Of a stretch of DNA of 64,000 nt, positions 44,766-52,185 are shown piece by piece. The position numbers and the translations under genes are program-made. Under the pieces are notes generated by a model. It saw only the letters and a program-made list of their open reading frames with translations, did no database searches and was not told where the DNA came from. How positions within the stretch are numbered: the stretch's first letter is position 1; the number at the start of each line of letters is the position of its first letter. This DNA comes from Alphaproteobacteria bacterium (GTDB lineage: Bacteria > Pseudomonadota > Alphaproteobacteria > Micavibrionales > Micavibrionaceae): NCBI GenBank assembly GCA_020848095.1, contig JADLAT010000021.1, positions 62,001-126,000 of the forward strand, in the 5' to 3' direction.

Positions 44766-46466
44766 GATTCGCTCCGCGCCCCGCGCTACGCCGCCTGCGC
44801 TATAGCCTATCCCCCAGCCTGCTACGCCAAAAACGAGATGCTGCGCCGCGTCCTCCACCACATTAAAGGGTACAAACAATCCGGCGATCAGGGTCGTGGC
44901 CGTAGCCGCGCCCAACATTTCACTGCTGCGCAGCGCCGCTTCCTGCGCCAGATCACTCTCCAGCGTCTGGGCATACCCGCTGACATCGGCAAAAACAATG
45001 GTGGCAGATGCCGAAAGCGAAGCTCCGGCCAGCGCCATTTTCTCCTTCGCGCTCAACCATTGTTTCTGGACCGGGGCGATGATTTTATCGGAAATGCCGC
45101 CCTCTCTGGCCAGTACCGCAAATTCATGCAGGGATTCTCGCGCGTTTTCAAATATCACTTTCACGTGCGCCTTGCGGTCCCATATGCGCTTAAGGGAATG
45201 AACGCCGTGTCCCGCCGCGCCTGCCGCCGCGCCAATCAAAAGGGCCTCGCTGCTCATCCCGCCTTGGTGCGCCGCCGTTAGACCAGTTGCCAGAACGGGC
45301 AGGACATAGTTCAAGGGGCGGTTATGAACGCTGCGGTGGAAAAAATCCTGCAAAGCGCCCGCTGTTTCCCGCGCTTCGTGGCCGCCCGGCGCGCTTTGCC
45401 TATACCCCTCAACGGCAGCTGCGGCTAAAATTATAGAATGCAGGGTGATATTCTCTACCGTATTGAGCATATAGACGGTTTCGGAAACGCTTTGTGCGGC
45501 GGCGTTATAGCCTTGCGCAAAACTGGAGCTTTGAAAATCCTGCGTGCCGTAATCGGCCAGCGGGTTTTTAACAAATAAATCCATCACCGCGTCATAGGGT
45601 ATTTTTATAAAATCATAGCCGGCCTGTAGTGCATTTTGCGCCCGGATATCGAGATCCATAAGCGCGCTGCAATGCTCTATGCCAAAACTGCCCAGCGTGG
45701 TTTGGATGAAATCGGCGGCCTCCTCTCCAATATAAGGGGCCAGATGGTTATGACAGCCAAAAGATACATTGGAAAATTCCTGCGCCTTCACATCCTCCAG
45801 CATCAGAAAATTTCCATTTTCATCCATCCGGGAGAAATCTATGCCGACCATTTCCGGATTGATATAGTTGCGCTGCGTACCCAGATTGGCATTCATAAAG
45901 CTTAAAGCCGCGCCGCAACCGGCCAATAACCCGGTAAAGGCATAAGGATGCGCCTGCGCGCCCTCCTTGATATGGTCTGTGTATTCCCGGCCAATATCCC
46001 GCACCGTATGCGCAAGGGGTTTTTGCAGCATCTGCCGGTCGATCATATCCAAAACGCGCTTATAATCCTCCGGCAAGGCCCGGCGCCTTGCATATGTGCC
46101 GACTCCTTCCTGTACCGGCAAGGCGTTTTTTATCATCGCCAGCGTCTCACCCAGTGCAACAAGCGCCGGATCGCTCTTATGGCCCGGCGCAGTTTTTAGT
46201 GCCTTAAGATTAGCCTCCAGAATTTCAGCAATGAAAAAATCAGCATCAGGGCAGGCCTCCGGAGCCTGCTCACCGCCCTTGATCTCTCCCGCGATACGGG
46301 CCAGCGGGCACTCAGCCCTGCGGGAGCGATAATGCAGCGCCCAAAGCGCCTCCATCTCCGGGTTTTCCAGGGCTTGCGCCACAATTTGCCGTGCCAGGGC
46401 CTGCAAAGCCTGCTGGCGTTGCGCTGGGAATTCCGGGGATTTTTCTATGGAGTGTTCTGTGAACAT
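44748..46466 (-). CDS. Large hypothetical protein with hydrophobic C-terminal part
   Basis: A 572-residue protein with no match I can name. The N-terminal 180 residues are soluble and helical. Several hydrophobic Gly/Ala-rich segments follow: YAFTGLLAGCGAALSFM, LNYVLPVLATGLTAAHQG, LLIGAAAGAAGHGVHSL, and near the end LGAATATTLIAGLFVPF and LVFGVAGWGIGYSAGGV. These look like membrane-seeking stretches as in pore or effector-like proteins, but they could also be a membrane-embedded enzyme. No signal peptide. It is convergent with the DUF2383 gene and downstream of the iron-controlled 202-residue gene (24 bp), so they may share a transcript. Confidence 0.6.
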   Translation of the reverse strand: MFTEHSIEKSPEFPAQRQQALQALARQIVAQALENPEMEALWALHYRSRRAECPLARIAGEIKGGEQAPEACPDADFFIAEILEANLKALKTAPGHKSDPALVALGETLAMIKNALPVQEGVGTYARRRALPEDYKRVLDMIDRQMLQKPLAHTVRDIGREYTDHIKEGAQAHPYAFTGLLAGCGAALSFMNANLGTQRNYINPEMVGIDFSRMDENGNFLMLEDVKAQEFSNVSFGCHNHLAPYIGEEAADFIQTTLGSFGIEHCSALMDLDIRAQNALQAGYDFIKIPYDAVMDLFVKNPLADYGTQDFQSSSFAQGYNAAAQSVSETVYMLNTVENITLHSIILAAAAVEGYRQSAPGGHEARETAGALQDFFHRSVHNRPLNYVLPVLATGLTAAHQGGMSSEALLIGAAAGAAGHGVHSLKRIWDRKAHVKVIFENARESLHEFAVLAREGGISDKIIAPVQKQWLSAKEKMALAGASLSASATIVFADVSGYAQTLESDLAQEAALRSSEMLGAATATTLIAGLFVPFNVVEDAAQHLVFGVAGWGIGYSAGGVARGAERIKTPGL

Positions 46467-46490
46467 GACGCTCTTTGCCCTTAAAGCTGC

Positions 46491-47099
46491 TTAAAGATTT
46501 CCGGGCACGATCTCCAATGTGTTCGTTCCTTCATTAAATCGATAAACGGGGGAAATCGTGCTGGTAAGCGCCGGGTCACCTGTACAGAATTTCAGGGCCG
46601 CAACCGGCGGGCAATAACGATCCTCTCCCGGGGGAACGGTTGTGAAATACGATTTGCCATTAATTATGGTCTGGTGCGGCGTCTGTTGTCTGATGGCTTT
46701 ATTGGTATAAAGCTCGGCTTGCGCCACGCAAAGCTGATGCTTTTCATCAAGCCTGCTGCCGAGATGTGAAATGGCGGCCACGCCGTCCATCTGGGCTTCT
46801 TGCGGTGTTTTATCAACGATCCCGGCCGGCTTTACCCTTAAGGGGGGAACGTCGAACTGATCCGCAAAGCCGCCCGTCATGACCGGACTGCCGTTTTGTG
46901 CCCTCATCAATTGCCTGCAATCAACTTCTACAATCCGGTGGGCGGGATCTTTTGGATGTGTCACGGGTCTGTGCTGCACCTGCATTTTAAAGCTCTGGCT
47001 CAGGCCGGAGGCTGGCGGGGCGGCAACCGAAATGGCCGGGGGGCCCATCGTAAACAGCAAGCTGAGCGTGCCGGCGATTTTTGTGGAATGTGAACTCAT
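46491..47099 (-). CDS. Exported protein of unknown function, probably iron-controlled
   Basis: The 202-residue protein starts with a signal peptide (KIAGTLSLLFTMGPPAISVAA). The mature part has four cysteines in pairs (VDCRQLMR, LCVAQAEL, DRYCPPVAALKFC) and no known domain. Fur-box-like sites lie directly upstream (first one 25-40 bp from the ATG), so it is probably expressed in low iron. The divergent small protein at 47294 shares the control region. It might be a substrate-binding or envelope protein for metal uptake; the sequence does not show which. Confidence 0.65.
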   Translation of the reverse strand: MSSHSTKIAGTLSLLFTMGPPAISVAAPPASGLSQSFKMQVQHRPVTHPKDPAHRIVEVDCRQLMRAQNGSPVMTGGFADQFDVPPLRVKPAGIVDKTPQEAQMDGVAAISHLGSRLDEKHQLCVAQAELYTNKAIRQQTPHQTIINGKSYFTTVPPGEDRYCPPVAALKFCTGDPALTSTISPVYRFNEGTNTLEIVPGNL

Positions 47100-47120
47100 C
47101 CGTTTTACTCTCTTGGATTT

Positions 47121-47139
47121 TTAAATGATAACGATTCTC
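47121..47139. promoter_or_regulatory. Fur-box-like site 1
   Basis: Thirteen of 19 positions match the Fur consensus GATAATGATAATCATTATC. It lies next to the start of the 202-residue exported gene. Confidence 0.55.
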
Positions 47140-47170
47140 ATTGACAGACTTAACGAATGTTTTTTTATTT

Positions 47171-47189
47171 GTAAATGATAATTATTCGC
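47171..47189. promoter_or_regulatory. Fur-box-like site 2
   Basis: Fourteen of 19 positions match the Fur consensus. Second of three sites spaced about 45-50 bp apart in the divergent region. Confidence 0.6.
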
Positions 47190-47214
47190 AAAAAACTGAT
47201 TGACCGCAAAAAAT

Positions 47215-47233
47215 GTGAATGATAATCATTCTT
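47215..47233. promoter_or_regulatory. Fur-box-like site 3
   Basis: Fifteen of 19 positions match the Fur consensus, with an intact ATGATAATCATT core (the best of the three). It lies 60-80 bp before the preferred start of the small protein at 47294. Confidence 0.7.
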
Positions 47234-47293
47234 AATTATGAGGCGACTAAAAACTCATTTTTTCGGCGCTTTTTTCAAGGGGAATATATTTTC

Positions 47294-47599
47294 ATGGCTG
47301 CCGAAAAATCGATCAGCGATAGTTTTAACCATCATTCCGGCGTGCTGAATTTCATTTTTGAGACCATCATGATCGGGATCATCGTAGGCGGAATCATCGA
47401 TTTTACCTTTTTTCACAACCACCCGGCCGGCAAGGCCATTATCGAGGCGGTGAACGAACCTCTGCTTGGCTTTTATGACGGGCTGGTCAGCTTCTTCGGC
47501 TTTTCAGAATATGCCCGAGCGCAGGAATTTCTACCCGATCTTGCCAGTGGCGCAGAGACGTGTTTTAACACGGCGCTTGGCATGTCCATGCCGTGTTAA
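47294..47599 (+). CDS. Small single-span membrane protein, probably iron-controlled
   Basis: The protein is 101 residues from the ATG at 47294, with AGGGGA upstream; the longer frame that starts at 47219 would begin inside a Fur-box site. There is one membrane segment (FETIMIGIIVGGIIDFTFF) with His pairs (NHHSG, FHNHPAG) flanking it, then a polar domain ending in Cys (ETCFNTALGMSMPC). Family unknown. The His-rich ends and Fur sites suggest metal-related work, which is inference. Convergent with the redoxin gene. Confidence 0.55.
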   Translation: MAAEKSISDSFNHHSGVLNFIFETIMIGIIVGGIIDFTFFHNHPAGKAIIEAVNEPLLGFYDGLVSFFGFSEYARAQEFLPDLASGAETCFNTALGMSMPC

Positions 47600-47608
47600 G
47601 GGCTGTTA

Positions 47609-48175
47609 TTACAGCGGGCAGGATTCATCGCTGCAATGATGCGTATCCGCAGGCGTTTTTTCCTCCGGCGGGGCTTGTTGTCCCAAGGATTCTTCCGGTG
47701 CTTCGCGCATGAGGGCCATAATCTCCGCCCCTAAAACCATATCCTGCTCATGGCCGAATTTTTGTTTGCGCAGCCGTCCCTGCCGGTCAATCATTAATGT
47801 GGTCGGCGTTCCTTGTAAATTATAGCGCCGCATGGTTTTGGGCACGGGGTCAAGCGAATCGCCCGATGGCTCGTCAATGCCCACTGGAAAATCCAGCCGG
47901 TATTCATGGAGAAAGGCCTTTAACGCTATCTCGCCCATGGCCTCGTGATGCTCAAAAACCGTATGCAGGCCTAAAACCGCGACGTCTTCCGCCGGAAATA
48001 ACGCCCGCACCTTACGCGCCTGGGGTACGGAATGCTCAACACAACCGGGGCAGAGCATCTGAAAGGCATAAACCACCACCACTTTGCCGCGCAAAGCCTC
48101 AAGCGTGCAGGGTTGATCGGTGTTTAACCATTTTTGAATTTCAAATTCGGGCGCTGCGCGCAAAGCCGGGGCCAT
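47609..48175 (-). CDS. Thioredoxin-fold redoxin with CPGC motif
   Basis: The 188-residue protein is a TlpA/peroxiredoxin-like redoxin. It has AFQMLCPGCVEHSVPQARKV, with a CxxC pair in the active-site place, and NLQGTPTTLMIDRQGRLR with the cis-Pro. No signal peptide, so it is cytosolic. The tail is unusual: HHCSDESCPL, a His/Cys cluster that could bind metal. A GAGGAA ribosome site precedes the ATG. It may reduce disulfides or peroxides under stress. Confidence 0.8.
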   Translation of the reverse strand: MAPALRAAPEFEIQKWLNTDQPCTLEALRGKVVVVYAFQMLCPGCVEHSVPQARKVRALFPAEDVAVLGLHTVFEHHEAMGEIALKAFLHEYRLDFPVGIDEPSGDSLDPVPKTMRRYNLQGTPTTLMIDRQGRLRKQKFGHEQDMVLGAEIMALMREAPEESLGQQAPPEEKTPADTHHCSDESCPL

Positions 48176-48218
48176 GGGGTTTTATTCCTCTTTATCTTGA
48201 AACAAATCTGTAAAAAGT

Positions 48219-48251
48219 GAAAAAAGGCGGGGCTTTTTATTCGGCCCCGCC
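48219..48251 (-). terminator. Intrinsic terminator after the EF-hand-like exported gene
   Basis: GGCGGGGC pairs perfectly with GCCCCGCC over an A/T-rich ten-base loop, followed on the minus strand by a T-run (TTTTTT). It ends the 242-residue gene and separates it from the redoxin gene. Confidence 0.85.
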
Positions 48252-48267
48252 AATTCATAATCGGTTT

Positions 48268-48996
48268 TTATTCCACCGTACCGGGCAAGGATAAATCGCC
48301 AGAGGCCACGTCCTTTACATCCACAACGCACAGCAAGGGCGCATGGGCGCTCTCATTAACGCGCAGACCGGCGGTCACGCCGTCGAAAGCAACACCGCGC
48401 AGCTCTTCCGCATTGCGGAAAGGCACACGAACTTTGACAGATTTACCGCTGAAAACCGGTGTGTAGCCGGGGCTATCCAGCAATAAAGGCAGACCGGGCC
48501 ACGTGGCGGGCAGCTTAGGCGTCTCGCCTTCAGGGATATCCTTGACTTTCAAGGCGCCCTTACCGCATTGCTCATCTCCGACCAAAACAACCCAGTGCGC
48601 ATGCCAGACATTCCCGTCATTTTCCAGATCGCCGTCACCATTTTCATCAAAAAGCGGGGTATCATCAAAATCAGGGTGTGCCGTCACGGCCAGTGCCAAG
48701 ATGCCCTGTTCTTTTTCAAACCCTACGGTTTCACTATCCAGCTTTGTGGGCCAGACATAGGAAAAAACATCGCTCCCGGCCAGTTTGCCGGAAGGCGTTG
48801 GCTTGCTTTCACCCGCCTTGCCGGAAAGATCCATCTTGAATTCCAGCCAATTCGGCGCAGCTTTGATCTCAGCATACACAATATCAAAATCTGCAACTTT
48901 GGCGTTGCCTTCTGTCGCCGTTACGCCATGCGCGGCGGCCAACCCCGCAGGCAGAGCCAGAAAAACCAGTGCCAATTTTAAAATAAAATTTCTCAT
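48268..48996 (-). CDS. Exported protein with an EF-hand-like loop
   Basis: The 242-residue protein has a signal peptide (MRNFILKLALVFLALPAGLAAA). The mature protein has a DxDxDG-type loop in DENGDGDLENDG (about residues 118-130), like one calcium-binding EF-hand loop, with no second. A single Cys lies near QCGKG and another near LLCVV. No family recognised; possibly a periplasmic binding or structural protein. It has its own terminator and stands alone. Confidence 0.6.
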   Translation of the reverse strand: MRNFILKLALVFLALPAGLAAAHGVTATEGNAKVADFDIVYAEIKAAPNWLEFKMDLSGKAGESKPTPSGKLAGSDVFSYVWPTKLDSETVGFEKEQGILALAVTAHPDFDDTPLFDENGDGDLENDGNVWHAHWVVLVGDEQCGKGALKVKDIPEGETPKLPATWPGLPLLLDSPGYTPVFSGKSVKVRVPFRNAEELRGVAFDGVTAGLRVNESAHAPLLCVVDVKDVASGDLSLPGTVE

Positions 48997-49021
48997 TATT
49001 TATCTCCTGTATGGGTAAAAA

Positions 49022-49055
49022 TAAAAAAGGAAGGGACCTTAAAAAGCCCCCTTCC
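49022..49055 (-). terminator. Intrinsic terminator after the AhpD-like gene
   Basis: GGAAGGG pairs with CCCTTCC (49029-49055), followed on the minus strand by TTTTTTATTTTT. It ends the carboxymuconolactone-decarboxylase-like gene and precedes the next gene on the same strand. Confidence 0.8.
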
Positions 49056-49066
49056 TCCTTAATATT

Positions 49067-49612
49067 TTAAGCCGCTTTTTTCAATTCGACTTTCGGGAAG
49101 TCTATTTCCACATCAAACGCCACATTGGTGTAATTTGTGAAAATATTCAGAGCAACATGCGCGAGGATTTCTGAAATTTCCTCGTCATTATACCCGGCAT
49201 CGCGCACGGCCTGAACGTCTTGCGCTGAAATCTGTGCGCGGTTCTTAACCAGTTTCGCTGCGAAATCCAGCGCGGCCTGTATTTTAGGATCGGCAGATTT
49301 TCCAGACTGGGCCTGTGCCATCGTCTCGGCGCTTACACCGGCTTTTTGTCCCAGGACCGTATGGGCCGCCAGACAATATTCACAACGGTTAATATCGGCT
49401 ACCAGAACGGCAATCTGCTCGCCCAGTTTTGCGCCCAAACGGCCCTTGCCGAGTGCGCCGAAAAAGCCAAACATGGCTTCCAGCGCCGCCGGAGAATTAC
49501 CGATGGTTTTAAACATGTTGGGAACGCCGCCGAAAGCGCCCTGAATCTGATTAAACAGCTCTTTTTGCTGGCCGCTGGCCGATTCGACGTTTGCGGGAGG
49601 AAGGTAAGGCAT
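49067..49612 (-). CDS. Carboxymuconolactone-decarboxylase/AhpD-like peroxidase-type protein
   Basis: The protein has 181 residues from the ATG at 49612, with AAAGGA upstream. The longer frame to 49723 would run through the operator. The AhpD-type signature is ADINRCEYCLAAHTVLGQKAG, with the CxxC and downstream His used in alkylhydroperoxidase cycles. NYTNVAFDVEIDFPKV ends it. The likely job is peroxide or organic-hydroperoxide removal. It is divergent from the MarR gene over an inverted repeat. Confidence 0.88.
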   Translation of the reverse strand: MPYLPPANVESASGQQKELFNQIQGAFGGVPNMFKTIGNSPAALEAMFGFFGALGKGRLGAKLGEQIAVLVADINRCEYCLAAHTVLGQKAGVSAETMAQAQSGKSADPKIQAALDFAAKLVKNRAQISAQDVQAVRDAGYNDEEISEILAHVALNIFTNYTNVAFDVEIDFPKVELKKAA

Positions 49613-49666
49613 GATGTAGGTTCCTTTCAAAATGATTGCGATTTTCAAGCTTCGAGAACAAAACCT

Positions 49667-49691
49667 ATATAGTTTGATCTCTAAACTATAT
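49667..49691. promoter_or_regulatory. Perfect inverted repeat, probable MarR operator
   Basis: ATATAGTTT, seven bases, then AAACTATAT: nine-base perfect arms. It is in the divergent region between the AhpD-like gene and the MarR gene. MarR regulators bind such palindromes and usually repress both sides. A related half-site ACTATATA is near 49741, close to the MarR start. Confidence 0.75.
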
Positions 49692-49751
49692 TCATCATAT
49701 AGGGCTGCGCATAAACTTGTCAATAGGGTTTAGATACGATACTATATAAAG

Positions 49752-50297
49752 ATGAACACAGAAACAAAACTATGGATCGAACGCCTGTCCTCCCTGCAAC
49801 ACAGCCTTATGCGTAAGGCGGCAGGAACGCAAGGGCTGCAGCTCGTCCATTTTGAAATTCTGCATTACCTTTCTCTTTGCAACCGCTATTCAAATACAGC
49901 GCAGGCCCTGAGTGAGTATCTCGGCCAGACAAAGGGCAGTATTTCCCAAAGTCTGAAATTTCTGGAGGATCAGGCCTATATAATCCGCCAGCCTGATACG
50001 CGCGACCGGCGCTATGTGCGGCTTTTCCTTACCGATAAGGGCCAAGAAACCTTTACGCAAATGGCGGCGGCGGGGCTGGTGCCTGCGCTCCCGGATGATC
50101 CGGCTTTAAATCACGCTTTGAAAAACGCTCTGGGCACGTGGCAGAGAGAAAACGGCATAAAAAGTTTCGGCCAGTGCCGCAGCTGCAAATACAATCAAAA
50201 CCCCGGCGAGGGCGTGTTTTACTGCGCCTTGCTCAAAGAATCGCTTTCCGCTCAGGATACCGAGAAAATCTGCCGAGAGCATGTGTTCCCTGCGTAA
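49752..50297 (+). CDS. MarR-family regulator with a C-terminal cysteine cluster
   Basis: The 181-residue protein has the MarR winged helix: HFEILHYLSLCNRYSNTAQA, SEYLGQTKGSISQSLKFLED, and RQPDTRDRRYVRLFLTDKG as the wing. Past the usual end is a cluster of cysteines (142 and 145 in QCRSCKY, 158 in FYCALL and 174 in KICREH). Four such cysteines suggest a zinc or iron-sulfur site or a redox switch. It is divergent from the AhpD-like gene and likely controls it through the repeat at 49667. Confidence 0.85.
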   Translation: MNTETKLWIERLSSLQHSLMRKAAGTQGLQLVHFEILHYLSLCNRYSNTAQALSEYLGQTKGSISQSLKFLEDQAYIIRQPDTRDRRYVRLFLTDKGQETFTQMAAAGLVPALPDDPALNHALKNALGTWQRENGIKSFGQCRSCKYNQNPGEGVFYCALLKESLSAQDTEKICREHVFPA

Positions 50298-50312
50298 TAA
50301 ACTTTACAGATC

Positions 50313-52016
50313 TCACGCAACGGAAAGTTGCCTGATCCGTTCGCTTATTTCCTTAACCGCGCTGGAGGCCTGCTGCGTGTTGGAAGAAATCTCCCGCGTC
50401 ACTGCGCTTTGTTGCTCCGCTGCTGCCGCCGCGTTATTAACATAGCTTCCTGCCGAGCTGGCCGCTTCCACAATCTCCTTGATACTTCCTGCCACTTCAG
50501 CGGACAGGGCCTGTACGCGCGCGATTTTCTCTGCGATATCATCTGTGGCCTGTGAGGTTTGATTGGCAAGGTTTTTAACCTCGGAGGCCACCACCGCAAA
50601 TCCTTTTCCAGCCTCCCCGGCTCTGGCTGCCTCAATTGTCGCATTCAACGCCAGAAGATTAACCTGATCGGCGATGTCACGAATGAATCTGACAACGCTC
50701 TCCATCGATTCCATTGTGACGATCAGCTTATTACTGGCCTCGCTGGAGGTGGTAATCTTATAGGAAATATCATCCGTAGCCTGCCTGGACATGGACATAT
50801 TCTTGCTGATATCCCCGACTGAGGCCGACATTTCCTCAATGGCTGCCGCAATGCTTTGCATTTTGGAAGACGTCTCATCCGTCAAATCAACAGTTTTCAT
50901 CAACTCGGTCACGTCGGTTGCATATTTAACAACTTTGAACGGTTTGTCGTTCATATCAAAAATCGGATTATAAGAGGCCTGAATGAAAATTTCCCGCCCG
51001 CCCTTGCCAATACGCTTGTAAACACGGGATTCAAATTCACCGCGATTAAGCTTTTGCCAGAACTGACGGTATTCCTCGCTCTGGCCATAGGCCGGCTCGA
51101 CAAACATGCTATGGTGTTGTCCCTGCACCTCATCAAGCTCATAGCCAACGGCATTTAAAAAATTCTCATTGGCCGTCAGAATCGTGCCATCGAGATTAAA
51201 TTCAATGACGGCCTGCACGCGTTTTATTGCATTGATTTGCCCTTCAGTATCGGCATTCTTAAATTTTGGTTCCGTAACATCCGTTGCATACTTAACAACC
51301 TTGAACGGCCTGTCGTTCATATCAAAAATCGGGTTATAAGAGGCCTGAATCCAGATTTCCCGACCGTCCTTACCGATACGTTTATATTCGCGGGATTCAA
51401 ATTCACCGCGATTGAGCTTTTCCCAAAAATCCTTGTATTCCTCGCTTCGGGCATATTCTTCCTCGACAAATATTTTATGATGCTGACCGCGAATGTCTTC
51501 CAGACTATAGCCAACCGCCTTTAGAAAGTTTTCATTGGCAGTCAGAATCGTACCATCCATGTTAAACTCAATGACAGCCTGGGATTTGCCGATGGCCTCT
51601 ATCTGGCCGTTGACATCAGCATGAAATAATTTTTGCCCCGTTACCTCGATTGCATATTTAACAACCTTGAACGGCCTGTCATTCATATCGAAAATCGGGT
51701 TATAAGAAGCCTGAATCCAGATTTCCTTCCCGCCCTTGCCAAGGCGTTTATATTCACGGGACTCAAATTCGCCGTGATTGAGTTTATCCCAAAACTCCTT
51801 GTATTCATGGCTTCTGGCGTATTCTTCATCGACAAATATACTGTGATGCTGCCCCCGAATATCTTCAAGATCATAGCCCACCGTTTTCAGAAAATTCTCA
51901 TTGGCCGTAAGAATCGTGCCGTCCATGTTAAACTCAACAACGGCCTGTGAACGCTCAATCGCTTCACATTTTGCTTCAAGGTTCTTGCTGGAAAGCTTTT
52001 TTATTCTGCGTATCAT
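50313..52016 (-). CDS. Soluble methyl-accepting chemotaxis protein with three PAS domains
   Basis: The protein has 567 residues from the ATG at 52016, with AGGGG upstream. It has no membrane helix, so it is cytosolic. Three PAS domains of 122 residues each are nearly the same: [48 protein letters not shown] and VVKYA. A short signalling region follows with [20 protein letters not shown] and [20 protein letters not shown], the conserved hairpin tip. No HAMP domain. Cytosolic PAS receptors often sense oxygen, redox or heme ligands; the ligand here is unknown. Confidence 0.92.
   Translation of the reverse strand: MIRRIKKLSSKNLEAKCEAIERSQAVVEFNMDGTILTANENFLKTVGYDLEDIRGQHHSIFVDEEYARSHEYKEFWDKLNHGEFESREYKRLGKGGKEIWIQASYNPIFDMNDRPFKVVKYAIEVTGQKLFHADVNGQIEAIGKSQAVIEFNMDGTILTANENFLKAVGYSLEDIRGQHHKIFVEEEYARSEEYKDFWEKLNRGEFESREYKRIGKDGREIWIQASYNPIFDMNDRPFKVVKYATDVTEPKFKNADTEGQINAIKRVQAVIEFNLDGTILTANENFLNAVGYELDEVQGQHHSMFVEPAYGQSEEYRQFWQKLNRGEFESRVYKRIGKGGREIFIQASYNPIFDMNDKPFKVVKYATDVTELMKTVDLTDETSSKMQSIAAAIEEMSASVGDISKNMSMSRQATDDISYKITTSSEASNKLIVTMESMESVVRFIRDIADQVNLLALNATIEAARAGEAGKGFAVVASEVKNLANQTSQATDDIAEKIARVQALSAEVAGSIKEIVEAASSAGSYVNNAAAAAEQQSAVTREISSNTQQASSAVKEISERIRQLSVA
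50928..52000 (-). repeat. Three tandem 366-bp PAS coding repeats
   Basis: Markers such as the AACAAC-TTGAACGG site at 50928, 51294 and 51660 are exactly 366 bases apart. The DNA of the second and third units is especially close, which suggests recent duplication or conversion between units. Confidence 0.85.
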
Positions 52017-52090
52017 TTGAGGCCCCTGCCATAAATTTAATAAATGCAAAACCTGCATGTATTTCATTATAAGCCTGAGTCATCACTAAA

Positions 52091-52108
52091 TTGTATATTT
52101 ATATACAA
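52091..52108. promoter_or_regulatory. Perfect A/T-rich palindrome upstream of the chemoreceptor
   Basis: TTGTATAT, two bases, then ATATACAA (eight-base arms). It lies about 75 bp before the chemoreceptor start, in a 169-bp gap that is otherwise AT-rich and gene-free. It may be an operator or an upstream promoter element. No strong -35/-10 pair is clear. Confidence 0.4.
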
Positions 52109-52185
52109 AGTCATACGTATGTATTTAAAACAAGAAATAACAACTGTATTCTATCGTATGTTTTTTTATACTTTAAATACTGTTT

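Noticed and set aside
50928..52000. Regular repeats considered as a CRISPR array
   Set aside because: The repeats are 366 bp coding units of PAS domains with no short repeat/spacer pattern.
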